64,000 bases of DNA from Acidobacteriota bacterium. GTDB taxonomy: Bacteria > Acidobacteriota > Thermoanaerobaculia > Multivoradales > Multivoraceae. The translations under genes and the position numbers were made by a program. Of this stretch, positions 32,343 through 43,563 are shown in pieces. The notes under the pieces are model-generated. The model was not told the origin of the DNA. It ran no database searches and saw only the letters and a program-made list of their open reading frames with translations. Where the stretch lies: contig JAPPFP010000006.1 of assembly GCA_028877275.1 (NCBI GenBank), positions 434,001 through 498,000 of the forward strand, read 5' to 3'. The number at the start of each line of letters is the position of its first letter. Positions within the stretch are counted from its first letter, which is position 1.

Positions 32343-33346
32343 TGCTGCTGCGGGTCGAGGACCTGAAGGTCCACTTCCCGGTCACGGAGGGAGTGCTCAT
32401 GCGACGACGCGTCGGCTCCGTCAAGGCGGTCGATGGCGTGTCGTTCGAACTCCGGCGCGGCGAGACGTTCGGCCTGGTGGGCGAGAGCGGCTGCGGCAAG
32501 TCGACCACCGCCCTCGCGATCCTCCGCATGCTCGAACCGACCGCCGGCCGGATCGTGTTCGGCGGCGAGGACGTGACCGCGCACAGCCAGAAGCAGTTGC
32601 GAGGAGTCAGGCGGCGGATGCAGATGGTGTTCCAGGACCCCTTCGGCTCGCTCAACCCGCGCATGCGGGTGGGAGAGATCGTCGGCGAGCCGCTCAAGGT
32701 CCACGGCCTGGCGGGCAACCGCCAGCGTTACCGGGCGCGCGTGGCGGAGCTGCTCGACCTGGTGGGTCTGCTGCCGGCGATGGCGAACCGCTACCCGCAC
32801 CAGTTTTCGGGCGGCCAGCGACAGCGCATCGGCATCGCCCGCGCGCTGGCGCTCGAGCCCGATCTGGTCATCTGCGACGAGGCGGTGTCTGCCCTCGACG
32901 TCTCGATCCAGGCGCAGGTGCTCAATCTCCTGATGGACCTGCAGGAGCAGCTCGGCCTCACCTATCTGTTCATCGCTCACGACCTGTCGGTGGTGCGCCA
33001 CATCAGCGACCGGATCGGAGTGATGTACCTGGGGAGAATCGTTGAGATCACGACCCGGGACGAACTGTTCGAGCGGCCTCGCCACCCGTACACGGAGGCG
33101 CTGCTCGCGTCCGTGCCGACGCCGGATCCGGTGATCGAGGCGGCGCGGCCGCACCGGCTGATCGCCGGCGAAGTGCCGAGTGTCCGCAAGCCGCCTCCGG
33201 GCTGCGCCTTCCACCCGCGCTGCCCGAAGGTGCTCGACCACTGCAATAGCGTCGAGCCACCGCTCGAAACGGTCGGCCCGGCGCGGGTCGCATGCCATCT
33301 GTACCCCGACGCGGCGGCGGCCGGGACCGGAGGGCTGGCGGATTGA
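32342..33346 (+). CDS. Peptide ABC transporter ATP-binding protein, DppF type
   Basis: The second ATPase has 334 residues. It contains Walker [11 protein letters not shown]-loop [16 protein letters not shown], signature [17 protein letters not shown], Walker [13 protein letters not shown] and H-loop [11 protein letters not shown]. The Cys-containing tail is [15 protein letters not shown]. The ATG at 32342 overlaps the DppD stop. Its own stop overlaps the TTG start of the MFS gene, so the transporter operon continues into unrelated-looking genes. Confidence 0.93.
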   Translation: MLLRVEDLKVHFPVTEGVLMRRRVGSVKAVDGVSFELRRGETFGLVGESGCGKSTTALAILRMLEPTAGRIVFGGEDVTAHSQKQLRGVRRRMQMVFQDPFGSLNPRMRVGEIVGEPLKVHGLAGNRQRYRARVAELLDLVGLLPAMANRYPHQFSGGQRQRIGIARALALEPDLVICDEAVSALDVSIQAQVLNLLMDLQEQLGLTYLFIAHDLSVVRHISDRIGVMYLGRIVEITTRDELFERPRHPYTEALLASVPTPDPVIEAARPHRLIAGEVPSVRKPPPGCAFHPRCPKVLDHCNSVEPPLETVGPARVACHLYPDAAAAGTGGLAD

Positions 33347-34695
33347 CCCTTCCGAGCGAAACCCGACGGACGTTCTACGGCTGGCCGATGGTCGGCATCG
33401 GTTTCCTGACCTACGGCCTGGGCATCGCTCCGGCGTACTACGGCCTGGGCATTTTCGCGTCGTCGCTGATCGCCGATCTGGATCTGACCCGCCAGCAGAT
33501 CGGCCAGATGTTCGGGGCGTTCACGTTCACGTACGGCCTGGTCAGTCCGGTCGCGGCGGCCGTCATCCGCCGCTGGGGCATCCGGGCCACGGTGACCGCG
33601 GGCGCGCTGTGCGCCGCCAGCGGCTTCTGGGTAGTGAGCCAGGCCTCGAGCGCGACCGAGATCTACCTCGGCTACTCGCTCGTCGGCGGCATCGGGATCG
33701 GTTTCTCGACGCTGTTGCCCGCCCAGGCGATGCCGGTCTTCTGGTTCCGCAGGTACCGGGCGCGGGCGACGGCGATCATCCTGTCGGGTGCCGGAGTCGT
33801 CGGCTTTCTATGGCCGCCGGCGGCCGGGCTCGTGCTCGAGGCGTGGGACTGGCGCGTCGGCTGGCAGATCGTCACCGGGATCTCCCTGCTCGTCGCGGCG
33901 ATCGCCGTGCTCTTCATCCGGAACCAGCCGAGCGACATTGGTCAGCGTCGTGACGGGCTGCCGCCGCAGGATCCTGACGATCCGACTCCGGTCGGGCCGG
34001 GCCGCCGGGCGGACTCATCGCTGGTGGGGAGCGGCACCGAAGCGGCCGGCGAGATGCCGAAGGGTGCCCTCATGTGGGCTCTGCGCACTCCCCAGTTCTG
34101 GATCGCCACTTTCGCGACGGCGGCGAACACCGTGCCGTGGCGAGTCGTGTCCGCCCACGGCGGCCTTCATCTGGAAGACCTCGGATTCACGACACTTGCC
34201 GCATCGACGATCCTGGGCGTACGGGTGGGCGCCAGCCTGTTCGGCCGGCTGACCGGTTCGCTGGGCGACTTCATGTCGCCGATGCGGGTCCTCGCGCTGG
34301 CCCTTCTGATCAACGCGGTCGCTCTGTCGGTCTTCGTGTCGGCGGGTTCAGCGATCGTGGCCTATCCCTGCGTCATCGCGATCGGCGTTGCCTACGGCAC
34401 CGCCTACACGAGCGAAGTGGTCGTGTTCGGCTTGTTCTTCGGGCGGGCGGCGTTCGTGGGAACGACCGGCATCCGGATCGGCCTGATCGGCGTCATCGGC
34501 GCTCTCGGACCGATCCTGGCCGGTGCCGCGGCGGATCGCACGGGTTCCTATGCCGGCACGCTCTGGACCCTCGGCGGCCTCGCGGTCCTGGGGGCGGCGT
34601 CGATCTGGTTCTGCCGCCCTCCGGACCGGCCAGCACTCGTGGGGCAACCGCAGGCCGGCGAGTACACTGGTCCCGCTACCGCAGAGGAGAACTGA
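33343..34695 (+). CDS. MFS transporter (oxalate/formate antiporter-like)
   Basis: This 12-helix carrier of about 450 residues begins from a TTG at 33343, overlapping the DppF stop (TTGA). The N-terminus [20 protein letters not shown] is the opening of MFS carriers related to monocarboxylate and oxalate:formate antiporters. Typical features are [20 protein letters not shown] before a cytoplasmic basic patch, and a long central loop ([20 protein letters not shown]). A longer frame starting at ATG 33292 overlaps DppF by 55 bp and was not preferred. The substrate is unknown. The CHEGNY gene starts 1 bp after its stop. Confidence 0.88.
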   Translation: MTLPSETRRTFYGWPMVGIGFLTYGLGIAPAYYGLGIFASSLIADLDLTRQQIGQMFGAFTFTYGLVSPVAAAVIRRWGIRATVTAGALCAASGFWVVSQASSATEIYLGYSLVGGIGIGFSTLLPAQAMPVFWFRRYRARATAIILSGAGVVGFLWPPAAGLVLEAWDWRVGWQIVTGISLLVAAIAVLFIRNQPSDIGQRRDGLPPQDPDDPTPVGPGRRADSSLVGSGTEAAGEMPKGALMWALRTPQFWIATFATAANTVPWRVVSAHGGLHLEDLGFTTLAASTILGVRVGASLFGRLTGSLGDFMSPMRVLALALLINAVALSVFVSAGSAIVAYPCVIAIGVAYGTAYTSEVVVFGLFFGRAAFVGTTGIRIGLIGVIGALGPILAGAAADRTGSYAGTLWTLGGLAVLGAASIWFCRPPDRPALVGQPQAGEYTGPATAEEN

Positions 34696-34696
34696 C

Positions 34697-35695
34697 ATGG
34701 GCAAGCAGAAGATGCCGATCGCCCTCTTGGCCGTGGTCGCCCTGGCGTCGGCGCCGCTCGTCGCGCAGGCCGGAGAATCCGGCCTGGAACGAACGCCCTG
34801 GGGAACTCCGGATCTGCGCGGGATCTGGGACTTCCGGACGATCACGCCGCTCGAGCGGCCGGAGGAGCTCGGTGAGCAGGAACGCTTCGGCAGCGCGCAG
34901 GCCGCCGCCGAGTTCGAGCAGCGGACGCTGGCTCGGCGGAACAAGGACCGGCGGACGAGCGATGGTCTTTCCGCCCAGGCCGATGTCGCGAACGCCTACA
35001 ACCAGTTCTGGTGGGACTACGGCGACAAGCTGACCGAGGATCGGCGAACGTCGCTGATCGTCGACCCTCCCGACGGCCGGATTCCCGAGCTGACGGAAGT
35101 GGCACGACGTCGCGTCGCGGAACGCACTGCGGCGCGTCGCCGGCCGGCGCACGGCCCCGAGGACCGCGGCGTCGCCGAACGCTGCATCCTGGGCTTCAAC
35201 GCCGGACCGCCGATGAGCCCCAGCGCCTACAACAACAATGTCCAGATCTTCCAGACCGAGGACACGGTCGTGCTCCTGGTCGAGATGGTCCACGACTCGC
35301 GGGTCGTGCCGCTCGATGGGCGACCGACGCTGCGGGAGGATGTGCGGCAATGGCGGGGCGACTCGCGGGGCCACTGGGAAGGCGACACCCTGGTCGTCGT
35401 GACGACGAACTTCACCGACGAAACCAGCTTCCGGGGGTCGGGCCCGAACATGCGGCTGACCGAGAGGTTCACCCGCGTGGAAGAGGACCGGCTCGTCTAC
35501 GAGTACACGATCGACGACCCGGAGTCCTTCGCGCGTCCCTGGACGGCGGTCATTCCGATGAGCAGGAATCCGCTGCCCATGTTCGAGTACGCCTGCCACG
35601 AGGGGAACTACGGCATGTTGAACCTGCTGCGCGGCGCCCGGGCGGAGGACGCGGCAGCCGAGGCGGCCGGCAGGGCCGAGACGTCGGGCGGCTGA
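34697..35695 (+). CDS. CHEGNY-family secreted protein, copy 2 (unknown function)
   Basis: The 332-residue protein has a signal peptide (MPIALLAVVALASAPLVAQA), then GTPDLRGIWDFRTITPLERP. It repeats the family motifs TSLIVDPPDGRIPELTEVA, AERCILGFNAGPP, VEMVHDSRVVPLDGRP, GHWEGDTLVVVTTNFTDETS, and ends FEYACHEGNYGMLNLLRGAR. GAGGAGA precedes ATG 34697. The start lies just after the MFS stop, so it is probably the distal part of the peptide-transporter operon, although TACACT at 34672 could serve as a separate promoter. A secreted function is clear; a reaction is not. Confidence 0.8.
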   Translation: MGKQKMPIALLAVVALASAPLVAQAGESGLERTPWGTPDLRGIWDFRTITPLERPEELGEQERFGSAQAAAEFEQRTLARRNKDRRTSDGLSAQADVANAYNQFWWDYGDKLTEDRRTSLIVDPPDGRIPELTEVARRRVAERTAARRRPAHGPEDRGVAERCILGFNAGPPMSPSAYNNNVQIFQTEDTVVLLVEMVHDSRVVPLDGRPTLREDVRQWRGDSRGHWEGDTLVVVTTNFTDETSFRGSGPNMRLTERFTRVEEDRLVYEYTIDDPESFARPWTAVIPMSRNPLPMFEYACHEGNYGMLNLLRGARAEDAAAEAAGRAETSGG

Positions 35696-35723
35696 GCCCG
35701 GCCGCCGTTTCGGGCGCGTTGCC

Positions 35724-36569
35724 TTGACGATCGCCACCGTCGGCCTGCTCCATCCGGGAGCGATGGGCGTCACTGTTGGCGCGGCGGTGCCTGAGTCCGT
35801 CCGGGTCGTGTGGGCGTCCGGGGGACGGAGCCGGGAGACGTGTACCCGCGCCGCGGGTGCCGGTTTCGAGGATCTGGGCACGCTCGAAGCCGTGACCGCG
35901 GCGGCCGACGCCGTGCTCTCGGTCTGCCCTCCCCACGGCGCCCTGGCACTCGCCGAGGCGGTCGCAGCGACCGGATTCGACGGCCTCTATCTCGATGCGA
36001 ACGCGGTGTCGCCCGCCACGGCGCTGGAGATCGCGGGAGCAGCGGCGGCGGGCGGAGCGCGGTTCGTGGACGGCGGCATCGTGGGGCCGCCGGCGGTCCG
36101 GCGGGGAACCACGCGGCTCTATCTCTCGGGAGACGCTGCGGCGGAAGTGGCGCCTCTGTTCGAGGACTCGGCTCTCGAGGCGATCGATCTCGACGCGAAA
36201 GCCGGCGCCGCCTCGGCGCTCAAGATGTGCTACGCCGGCTTCACCAAGGGCAGCGCGGCCTTGCTGCTGTCACTTCGGGCCGCCGCCAGCGCCTACGGAG
36301 TGGAGGACGGTCTGCTCGGGGAGTGGGCCAGATCGCAACCGGGTCTGGAGAAGAGGAGCGTGCGTGCCGCGGCCACAGCGGCTCCGAAGGCCTGGCGCTT
36401 CGCCGGCGAGATGGAGGAGATCGCCTCGACCCTGGAGGCGGCGGGGTTGCCGGATGGATTCCACCGGGCCGCGGCGGAGGCCTACGTGCGGCTCGCCGGC
36501 TTCCGCGGCGAGCCAGAGGGAGTGCCGGTCGACGAGGTCGTCGCGGCCTTGCTGCACCCAGCCGAATGA
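35724..36569 (+). CDS. NAD(P)-dependent oxidoreductase, 6-phosphogluconate dehydrogenase-like (DUF1932)
   Basis: This 281-residue protein starts from a TTG at 35724 with a Rossmann fold: MTIATVGLLHPGAMGVTVGA, where GLLHPGAMG is the NADP-binding turn. SVCPPHGALALAEAV and DANAVSPATALEI follow, then VDGGIVGPPAVRRGTTRLYL, the substrate-loop segment of beta-hydroxyacid dehydrogenases. The second half, with KMCYAGFTKGSAALLLSLRA, fits the DUF1932 all-helical domain. The substrate is unknown. It may be the last gene of the transporter run, and it converges on groEL across a strong terminator. Confidence 0.8.
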   Translation: MTIATVGLLHPGAMGVTVGAAVPESVRVVWASGGRSRETCTRAAGAGFEDLGTLEAVTAAADAVLSVCPPHGALALAEAVAATGFDGLYLDANAVSPATALEIAGAAAAGGARFVDGGIVGPPAVRRGTTRLYLSGDAAAEVAPLFEDSALEAIDLDAKAGAASALKMCYAGFTKGSAALLLSLRAAASAYGVEDGLLGEWARSQPGLEKRSVRAAATAAPKAWRFAGEMEEIASTLEAAGLPDGFHRAAAEAYVRLAGFRGEPEGVPVDEVVAALLHPAE

Positions 36570-36572
36570 AAA

Positions 36573-36596
36573 AGGGCGGCCCTGAAAGGCCGCCCT
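36573..36596 (-). terminator. Intrinsic terminator of groES-groEL
   Basis: AGGGCGGCC (36573-36581) pairs with GGCCGCCCT (36588-36596) around a 6-nt loop. On the minus strand the stem is followed by a run of U (AAAAA at 36569-36573 on plus), ideal for termination 40 bp after groEL. On the plus strand it is followed by GATTCGTT and may act weakly for the convergent gene. Confidence 0.85.
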
Positions 36597-36634
36597 GATT
36601 CGTTCGGCAGGCTGTCGACCTGGAGGTCGATCGC

Positions 36635-38582
<1,948 letters not shown>

Positions 38583-38646
38583 CAGCGATCTCCTCCTCTT
38601 GGGTTGGTGTCGGTGGATGTGGTCGTTGTGGCCGGGCGAAGTGGCT

Positions 38647-38675
38647 GTTAGCACTCGCCCTGGGCGAGTGCTAAC
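38647..38675 (-). promoter_or_regulatory. CIRCE operator (HrcA binding site)
   Basis: The canonical TTAGCACTC-N9-GAGTGCTAA lies at 38648-38674. Here the spacer is itself self-complementary, so the palindrome extends to 14-bp arms around a single central base (38647-38675). This implies HrcA repression of groES-groEL released on heat shock. No hrcA gene is in the window. Confidence 0.97.
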
Positions 38676-38703
38676 AATAGAGACATGGCGGGCCGCATGT
38701 CAA
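38674..38703 (-). promoter_or_regulatory. Sigma-70-type promoter of groES-groEL
   Basis: On the minus strand TTGACA (38703-38698) is followed after 18 bp by TATTGT (38679-38674), whose last base coincides with the first base of the 27-bp CIRCE core. Operator overlap with the start site is the standard arrangement for HrcA control. Confidence 0.75.
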
Positions 38704-38811
38704 CAGTTCAGGACACTCGGTGCGCGGCCTGCCGGCGCGGCGCAGGCGGTAGAGTCTGCCGGTCCCGCTGACGCGGTCTCCGGTGCAGGGGACCGGAAAG
38801 GAGACTCGCCT

Positions 38812-40650
38812 GTGATCTGGCCTCAACGAAGCAGTGCCCCTCGGGAAGGAAGAAGGGGCGGCGCCGCGGCGGCGCGGATCGCTTTGCTTGCGGCGCTTGC
38901 GGCGGTGTTCGCCTGGCCGGCCGGCGGCGCGGCCCAGAGCGCGCCGACCGCCGCCGCCGTGCCGGTCGAGGAGTTCGAACTCGACAACGGCATGCGCTTT
39001 CTGCTCGTGAGCCGCCCGGAGTTGACGACGGTGGCGGCCGCCTGGGTGGCTCACGTCGGCTCCGCCGACGAACGGCCGGGGATCACCGGCCTCGCCCATT
39101 TCTTCGAGCACATGATGTTCAAGGGGACGCACACGATCGGCACGAAGGACATCGAGCGCGACCTGGAGATCATCGCGGAGCAGGAGGCGGTCCAGGAGAA
39201 GATCCGCGCCGAACTGCGCGAGCAACGCCGCCGCTACCGGCTCGGAGAGATCGACGATCCGTACGATCCCGCCCACCGCACTGACACCCTGAACGCCCTG
39301 CGCGCGGAGTTCCAGCGGCTCGTGGAGGAGCAGCGGGAGCTCATGGTCAAGGACGAACTGGACAAGGTCTACACGGACGGCGGCGGCACGAGCCTGAACG
39401 CATTCACCAGCAACGACTTCACGGTCTACATCAACCAGTTGCCGGCGAACCGGCTGGAACTCTGGTTCTGGCTCGAGTCGGATCGTCTGCTGAATCCGGT
39501 TTTCCGCGAGTTCTACGCCGAGCGGGACGTCGTCTACGAAGAGCGGCGGCTGCGCACCGAGTCGACGCCGACCGGGCGCTACGACGAGCAGGCGGACGCC
39601 ATGTTCTGGCAGTCCCATCCGTACAGTTGGCCGGTCATCGGCTGGGCGTCCGACCTGGAAGTAATCAGCAAGTCCCAGGCCGACGAGTTCTTCGGCACCT
39701 ACTACGCGCCGAACAACCTGAGCGCGGTGCTGGTCGGCAACTTCGATTCCGCCGAAGTGCCGGAACTGGCGGAGCGCTACTTCGGGCGGCTCGAGCGGGC
39801 CGAGCGGACTGCGCCGGACGTCGTCACCCTCGAGGCCGAGCAACTGGCCGAGAAGCGGATGACGGCCGAGTGCGACTGCCAGCCCCAGCTCCAGGTGCGC
39901 TACCACGCCGTACCGTTCGGCCACGGCGACGGCTATGCGCTCGATGTCGTCGCGGGCGTGCTGAACGGCCGCACCGGGCGTCTCTACGAGCAGCTCGTGG
40001 AGGGCGCCGAACTCGCGTCCGGCGCCAGCGCGTTCCACGAGGCGAGGAAGTACGCCGGCGTCTTCAACCTGCGCGCCGAGACCAAGGGCGATGCCGCGCC
40101 CGAGCAGCTCCTGGCCGCCTGGGACGGGATCGTCGCGGAGCTGATTGCCGAGCCGGTGCCGGAGGACGAGCTGGCCAAGATGAAGAACCGGGTTTCGGCC
40201 GACACCTACCGGCAACTCCGCGATCCGTTCTTCCTGATGATCCAGTTGGCGGTCATGGACGCGCTCGGCGACTGGCGCTACCTGAACACGGTCGCGGAGC
40301 GGACGAACGAGGTCACGGCCGAGGACGTGCAGCGCGTGGCGGCGAAGTACTTCGAGCCGTCCAAGCGGCTGGTCAGCCTGTACTACCGCAAGGAGGGGAC
40401 CGAAGCGGCGGAGACGCCGGCTGAACTCGAGGCCCTGCCGCCGGAGATGCGGACGGCTCTCATGTCGCAGGCCGAGGCCATCGCCCAGATCGAGGATCCG
40501 GCCCAACTGGAGATGGTCCTCCAGCAGATGGAGGCCCAGTCGGCCCAGGTGCCGGAAGAGATGCGCCCGGCGCTCGACTGGATGCGCGGCGTGATCGAGG
40601 ATCGGCTGGCCGAACTTACGGAAGAAGAAGACGAGGGAGGTGAGCAGTGA
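38812..40650 (+). CDS. M16 family zinc peptidase, catalytic subunit
   Basis: This exported pitrilysin-like protease has 612 residues from GTG 38812; GGAG is eight bases upstream. A long basic N-terminus precedes a signal helix (ARIALLAALAAVFAWPAGGA). The inverted zinc motif HFFEH is near residue 96, and the third ligand Glu is in VVYEERRLRTE. Between them is a charged, probably coiled-coil insertion of about 70 residues (EAVQEKIRAELREQRRRYRL). The second M16 domain includes YYAPNNLSAVLVGNFD. Overlapping start and stop (GTGA) couple it to the inactive partner. A longer frame upstream was rejected because it crosses the CIRCE promoter. Confidence 0.92.
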   Translation: MIWPQRSSAPREGRRGGAAAARIALLAALAAVFAWPAGGAAQSAPTAAAVPVEEFELDNGMRFLLVSRPELTTVAAAWVAHVGSADERPGITGLAHFFEHMMFKGTHTIGTKDIERDLEIIAEQEAVQEKIRAELREQRRRYRLGEIDDPYDPAHRTDTLNALRAEFQRLVEEQRELMVKDELDKVYTDGGGTSLNAFTSNDFTVYINQLPANRLELWFWLESDRLLNPVFREFYAERDVVYEERRLRTESTPTGRYDEQADAMFWQSHPYSWPVIGWASDLEVISKSQADEFFGTYYAPNNLSAVLVGNFDSAEVPELAERYFGRLERAERTAPDVVTLEAEQLAEKRMTAECDCQPQLQVRYHAVPFGHGDGYALDVVAGVLNGRTGRLYEQLVEGAELASGASAFHEARKYAGVFNLRAETKGDAAPEQLLAAWDGIVAELIAEPVPEDELAKMKNRVSADTYRQLRDPFFLMIQLAVMDALGDWRYLNTVAERTNEVTAEDVQRVAAKYFEPSKRLVSLYYRKEGTEAAETPAELEALPPEMRTALMSQAEAIAQIEDPAQLEMVLQQMEAQSAQVPEEMRPALDWMRGVIEDRLAELTEEEDEGGEQ

Positions 40651-42170
40651 GCGGACGCGTCCTTGTGAGGCTTGCGATTCTCGTCGTTCTCTGGCTCTGC
40701 CTGGCGGCGTCGGCCGGCGCGCAGGGTACCGCCGAGATCGTTGCGCACCCGAGTGAACTGACCTACGGTCCGCTGGACTTCGAGCTGCCGGACGCGGACG
40801 GTTTTCGCCGTGAGCTGGCAGGGGGCGTTCCCGCCTACCTGGTGCCGGACCGTTCGCTGCCGCTGGTCGACGTCACCGTGCGGTTTCGTATCGGTTCCTG
40901 GCTGGAGCCGGCCGGGCAGAACGGGCTGGCGTCCCTGACCGGCGAGCTGATGCGGACGGGCGGCGCCGGGGAACTGGAGGCGAAGGCCTTCGACGAGGCG
41001 GTCGAGGCGGTCGCCGGCAACTTCTCGGCGTTCGTCGGCAGCACCAACGCCGGGATGTCGATGAACTGCCTGACGACGGTGCTCGACGAGTGCCTCGACC
41101 TCTTCTTCTCGATGCTCACCGAGCCCCGCTTCGACGGTGACCGGCTGGACCTGGCGAAGGAGAACGAGCTGGAGAGCCTCAAGCAGCGCAACGACGATCC
41201 GGTCGATGTCGCGGGCCGGGAGGGCCAGTGGCTGCTCTACGGGCGGGACCACGTGGAGTCGCGGTTCGTCACCGCGGCGTCGCTCGACGCGGTCGGCCGC
41301 GAGGACCTCGTGGACTTTCACCGGCGTTACATCCATCCGGGCCACATGGTCGTCGCAGCAGCCGGTGATTTCGACAGTGACGAACTCGCGGCCAAGCTCT
41401 CGGCACTGCTCGACCGTTTCGAGGAAGAGGGCCGCGACCAGGCTCCCTGGCCGCCCCGGGCGGCGGCGCACGAGCCCGCGCCCGGTGTCTACGTGGCCCA
41501 GCAGGACATCCCGCAGGGGCGCGTGCAGATCGGTCACCGCACCTTCCAGCGCGAGGATTGGGGCCATCCCGACCACTTCGCGCTGTCGATGATGGACGGG
41601 GTGCTCGGCAACGGCGGCTTCACCACCCGGCTGATGAAGAGAATCCGCTCGGACGAGGGGCTGGCCTACGGCGCCTACTCCAACTTCCGCATCGGCAGCT
41701 ACTGGCCGAGCAACCTGAGCATCACCTTCCAGTCCAAGAGCGAGACGGTCGCCTTCGCGGCGAAGATCGCGCTGGAGGAGGTCGACCGGATGCGAACGGA
41801 ACTCGTCCCGGCGGACGAACTCCAGACGGTGAAGGCGGCCGCGATCGAGACCTTCCCGAGCAACTTCGAATCGGCCGAAGCCATCGCTTCGATCTTTGCC
41901 CAGGACGAGTTCCTGGGCCGCCCCCACGACTACTGGCGGACCTACCGGGCGAACGTCGAGGCGGTGACGCCGGAGGACGTCAAGCGTGTGGCCGAACGGC
42001 ATCTCCTGCCCGACAGGCTCGTCATGCTGATCGTCGGCGACTGGGAGGAGATCGAGCCGGGCGACGCCGACGGCCGCGCCACGATGGCCGAGGTGGCAGG
42101 GAAGATCGGCGGCGGGGTGACCATGCTGCCGGAGCGGGATCCGGTGAGTCTGGAAACGGTGGGCCAGTGA
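40647..42170 (+). CDS. M16 family peptidase-like protein lacking the zinc motif
   Basis: The 507-residue protein has a signal peptide (LAILVVLWLCLAASAGAQGT) and an M16 fold (VDVTVRFRIGSWLEPAGQNG). Where the catalytic partner has HFFEHMMF it reads LASLTGELMR, so the zinc ligands are absent. Later segments YIHPGHMVVAAAGDFDSDEL and RIRSDEGLAYGAYSNFRIGS match the family's substrate-binding half. Two-subunit M16 peptidases pair one active and one inactive chain, which fits the coupled gene order here. Heterodimer formation is inferred, not shown. Confidence 0.9.
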   Translation: MSGRVLVRLAILVVLWLCLAASAGAQGTAEIVAHPSELTYGPLDFELPDADGFRRELAGGVPAYLVPDRSLPLVDVTVRFRIGSWLEPAGQNGLASLTGELMRTGGAGELEAKAFDEAVEAVAGNFSAFVGSTNAGMSMNCLTTVLDECLDLFFSMLTEPRFDGDRLDLAKENELESLKQRNDDPVDVAGREGQWLLYGRDHVESRFVTAASLDAVGREDLVDFHRRYIHPGHMVVAAAGDFDSDELAAKLSALLDRFEEEGRDQAPWPPRAAAHEPAPGVYVAQQDIPQGRVQIGHRTFQREDWGHPDHFALSMMDGVLGNGGFTTRLMKRIRSDEGLAYGAYSNFRIGSYWPSNLSITFQSKSETVAFAAKIALEEVDRMRTELVPADELQTVKAAAIETFPSNFESAEAIASIFAQDEFLGRPHDYWRTYRANVEAVTPEDVKRVAERHLLPDRLVMLIVGDWEEIEPGDADGRATMAEVAGKIGGGVTMLPERDPVSLETVGQ

Positions 42171-42204
42171 AGCCTGGCGCAGCGGCCGAGGCGGCCTGAG
42201 CCCG

Positions 42205-43563
42205 ATGCTGGCCTCGCTCGACCGGTTCCTGGAAGTCGTCGTCGGCTACGCCTGGGGCATGCCCCTGGTCGTCCTCCTGATCGGTTCGGGCGCGTTCTTC
42301 TGCCTCTACGTGCGCCTGCGGCCGCTGCTCCACATGGGGCACGCGACCGCGGTGACGCTCGGGAAGTACGACTCGCCCGACGATCCAGGGCACATCAGCC
42401 ACTTCCAGGCCCTGTCGACGGCGCTGGCGGCCACGATCGGTGTCGGCAACATCGGCGGTGTCGCGATCGCGGTCACCCAGGGCGGCGCCGGCGCGGTGTT
42501 CTGGATGTGGGTGGCGGCCGTCGTCGGCATGGGCACCAAGTTCTTCTCCTGCACGCTGTCCCAGATCTACCGTGGCCGGGACGAACGGGGCGCGCTCCTC
42601 GGCGGCACGATGTACACGATCGAACTCGGTCTCGGGAAGAAGTTCAAGCCGCTGGCCATCATGTTCTGCACCTTCGGCCTGTTCGGTTGCCTGCCGATGT
42701 TCCAGAGCAACCAGGTGGCGGAACTCCTGAACGCCCAGTTCGGCCTCGATCCGATCCTGACCGGCGTGGGCTGCGTGGCCCTGGTCGCGCTGGTCGCGTT
42801 CGGCGGCGTCGAACGGATCGGCGCGGTGACGGGACGGTTCGTGCCGGTCATGTGCGTCCTGTACCTGGGCATGGCCCTCTGCGTCCTCTTCGTGCGCTCG
42901 GACATCGCGGTGGAGGTGTTCGGCCGCATCTTCCGCGAAGCCTTCACCGGCACCGCCGCGGCGGGCGGCGCGATGGGGATCGGCTTCCAGCAGGCGATGA
43001 TGATCGGTGTCCGGCGGGCTGCCTTCTCGAACGAGGCCGGGCTCGGCACGGCGCCGCTCGCGCACGGCGCGGCGAGGACGAACGAACCCGTGCGCGAGGG
43101 CCTGGTGGCGATGCTCGGCCCCTTCATCGACACGATCGTCGTCTGCTCGCTCACCGCCTTCGTCATCCTCTCCAGTGGCCTCGAAACCGTCGGCGAGATC
43201 ACCGGCGTGTCGCTGACGGCGGACGCGGTCCAGAGCGCCCTGGGCGCGCCGGGCCGCGCCCTGCTGGTGCTGATCGTGATGATGTTCGCGATCTCGACGA
43301 TGGTCAGCTACTCGTACTACGGCAAGCGCTGTTTCGCCTATCTGTTCGGCGCGAAGCGGGACGGGCTCTACACCTGGCTCTACCTCCTGGGCATCTTCGT
43401 CGGCGCGATCTTCGCTGCCGGCACGGTGATCAACCTGATCGACACCGCGCTGGCCATGATGGCGGTGCCGAACCTGATCGCGACGCTGCTCCTGGCGCCG
43501 AAGGTGAAAGCGGCGGCGACCGACTACTTTGACCGGCTGCGGGCGGAGCGAAGGGGTTCTTGA
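42205..43563 (+). CDS. Alanine/glycine:cation symporter family (AGCS)
   Basis: This 452-residue membrane protein of about 11 helices imports alanine or glycine with Na+ or H+. Family signatures include LSTALAATIGVGNIGGVAIA, GGAGAVFWMWVAAVVGMGTK, the segment FSNEAGLGTAPLAHGAARTN and the closing TMVSYSYYGKRCFAYLFG. The start ATG 42205 gives a normal AGCS N-terminus. The gene is 34 bp after the M16 pair, and its stop overlaps the next start (TTGA). Uptake of small amino acids next to an exported protease would be coherent, but that is inference. Confidence 0.9.
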   Translation: MLASLDRFLEVVVGYAWGMPLVVLLIGSGAFFCLYVRLRPLLHMGHATAVTLGKYDSPDDPGHISHFQALSTALAATIGVGNIGGVAIAVTQGGAGAVFWMWVAAVVGMGTKFFSCTLSQIYRGRDERGALLGGTMYTIELGLGKKFKPLAIMFCTFGLFGCLPMFQSNQVAELLNAQFGLDPILTGVGCVALVALVAFGGVERIGAVTGRFVPVMCVLYLGMALCVLFVRSDIAVEVFGRIFREAFTGTAAAGGAMGIGFQQAMMIGVRRAAFSNEAGLGTAPLAHGAARTNEPVREGLVAMLGPFIDTIVVCSLTAFVILSSGLETVGEITGVSLTADAVQSALGAPGRALLVLIVMMFAISTMVSYSYYGKRCFAYLFGAKRDGLYTWLYLLGIFVGAIFAAGTVINLIDTALAMMAVPNLIATLLLAPKVKAAATDYFDRLRAERRGS

